Assembly (NCBI RefSeq): GCF_014641945.1
Contig: NZ_BMIJ01000004.1
Span: 310,017-374,016, forward strand
DNA length: 64,000 nucleotides
Direction of reading: 5' to 3'
Origin: Marinobacterium zhoushanense
GTDB taxonomy: Bacteria; Pseudomonadota; Gammaproteobacteria; Pseudomonadales; Balneatricaceae
Under the pieces are notes generated by a model. It saw nothing but the letters and a program-made list of their open reading frames with translations, was not told the DNA's origin and did no database searches. This document shows positions 63,453 through 64,000 of this stretch, piece by piece. The position numbers and the translations under genes were made by a program. Numbering within the stretch: the first letter of the stretch is position 1; the number at the start of each line of letters is the position of its first letter.

Positions 63453-64000
63453 TGCAACAAAAGACTCTCTACATCCACGGCCAGTACCGCAACGCCAGCT
63501 CTGGCGAGACCTTCGTCAGCCGTAACCCGGCCAGCGGAGAGGTGATCGCCGAGATCCAGCAGGCCGCTCAGGCCGATGTGGATGCCGCCGTCGCCTCCTG
63601 CCGCGAAGGCCAGGCGATCTGGGGCGCCCTGAGCGGCGCCGAGCGCGGCCGTATCCTGATGCGCGCGGTGCAGATCCTGCGTGAGCGCAACGATGAGCTG
63701 GCCAGAATCGAGGTGCTGGATACCGGCAAGCCGCTGCAGGAAGCGATCTGCGTGGACATTGTCACCGGTGCCGACGTGATCGAGTACTACGCCGGCCTCG
63801 CCGCCAGCCTCGGCGGCGAGCACCAGCAGCTCGGCGCCAGCAACTTCTTCTATACCCGGCGCGAGCCGCTCGGCGTCTGCGCCGGTATCGGCGCCTGGAA
63901 CTACCCGATCCAGATCGCCATGTGGAAGGCCGGGCCCTGCCTGGCCGCCGGCAACGCGATGCTGTTCAAGCCCTCGGAGGAGACCCCGCTGGGCGCACTT
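63452..64000 (+). CDS. betB: Betaine aldehyde dehydrogenase BetB (partial, runs off the window)
   Basis: BetB oxidises betaine aldehyde to glycine betaine with NAD(P)+. Only the first 183 codons are inside the window and the frame is open to the last base. The visible part ([88 protein letters not shown]) is typical of the N-terminal and NAD-binding part of BetB; the catalytic Cys lies beyond the end. The start overlaps the betI stop. The usual next gene would be betA. Confidence 0.95.
   Translation, partial: MQQKTLYIHGQYRNASSGETFVSRNPASGEVIAEIQQAAQADVDAAVASCREGQAIWGALSGAERGRILMRAVQILRERNDELARIEVLDTGKPLQEAICVDIVTGADVIEYYAGLAASLGGEHQQLGASNFFYTRREPLGVCAGIGAWNYPIQIAMWKAGPCLAAGNAMLFKPSEETPLGAL

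Overview
The window looks like chromosomal DNA of a GC-rich, aerobic, probably marine or salt-adapted gammaproteobacterium of the Oceanospirillales/Pseudomonadales type. This rests on gene content read by eye: E. coli-like cydABX, htpX, ttcA, epmC, syd and sutR/ydcO; Pseudomonas-like RecQ length; and two osmoprotectant systems (NAGGN synthesis and choline-sulfate/choline to betaine). I see no rRNA, tRNA, CRISPR array, insertion sequence, integrase or phage gene. Gene density is about 90 percent and most gaps are promoters or hairpins.

Layout. 0.2-6.2 kb: syd, a Shethna-type (FeSII) 2Fe-2S ferredoxin, a divergent Tag-like glycosylase, an AlaA-type aminotransferase, a small unknown protein, an RlmI-like methyltransferase and htpX behind a sigma-32-like promoter. 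6.2-9.3 kb (minus strand): NAD-kinase-like protein, PilZ protein and pdxB. 9.3-11.2 kb: a WGR-like mini-protein and a copper-delivery trio (membrane protein, Sco1, PCuAC). 11.2-15.3 kb (minus): a run headed by a sigma-54 activator, then a cysteine-less SoxY-SoxZ fusion, a lipoprotein, epmC and an unknown protein. 15.5-18.4 kb: cydABX, divergent from that activator and preceded by a sigma-54-type promoter.

18.5-24.8 kb: housekeeping and unknown genes (HpaC-like flavin reductase, ttcA, a HExxH metalloprotease-like protein, yqaA, recQ, a UPF0149 protein). 24.8-27.3 kb (minus): oxidoreductase, ECF41 sigma factor and cupin, with a matching ECF41-type promoter. 27.4-30.2 kb: GlpD-like dehydrogenase and a fatty-acid desaturase. 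30.4-38.3 kb: acetone carboxylase module, with activator AcxR divergent from acxABC behind a near-consensus sigma-54 promoter and an 11-bp inverted repeat, followed by a SecB homologue. 38.3-41.1 kb: EamA exporter, then a SutR-like regulator divergent from a BenE-family transporter around a repeated operator.

41.2-44.2 kb: katG with an OxyR-type site, and a DUF1285 gene. 44.2-48.9 kb (minus): the N-acetylglutaminylglutamine amide (NAGGN) osmolyte operon (asnO, ngg, M42 peptidase). 49.2-53.2 kb: GST, glycine-zipper lipoprotein, phospholipase D-type synthase and an ABC exporter. 53.2-58.7 kb: choline-sulfate utilisation (LysR regulator, betC, choX, SulP transporter). 58.8-62.5 kb: ogt, aroA and an SLC13 permease. 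62.8-64.0 kb: betI and the start of betB, which runs off the window.

Themes. Two separate sigma-54 activator/target pairs occur (cyd and acx). Osmoprotection is covered by NAGGN, choline-sulfate hydrolysis and betaine synthesis. The least explained parts are the SoxYZ-like protein beside the cyd regulator, the SecB homologue beside acetone carboxylase, and several secreted or membrane proteins I could not assign.
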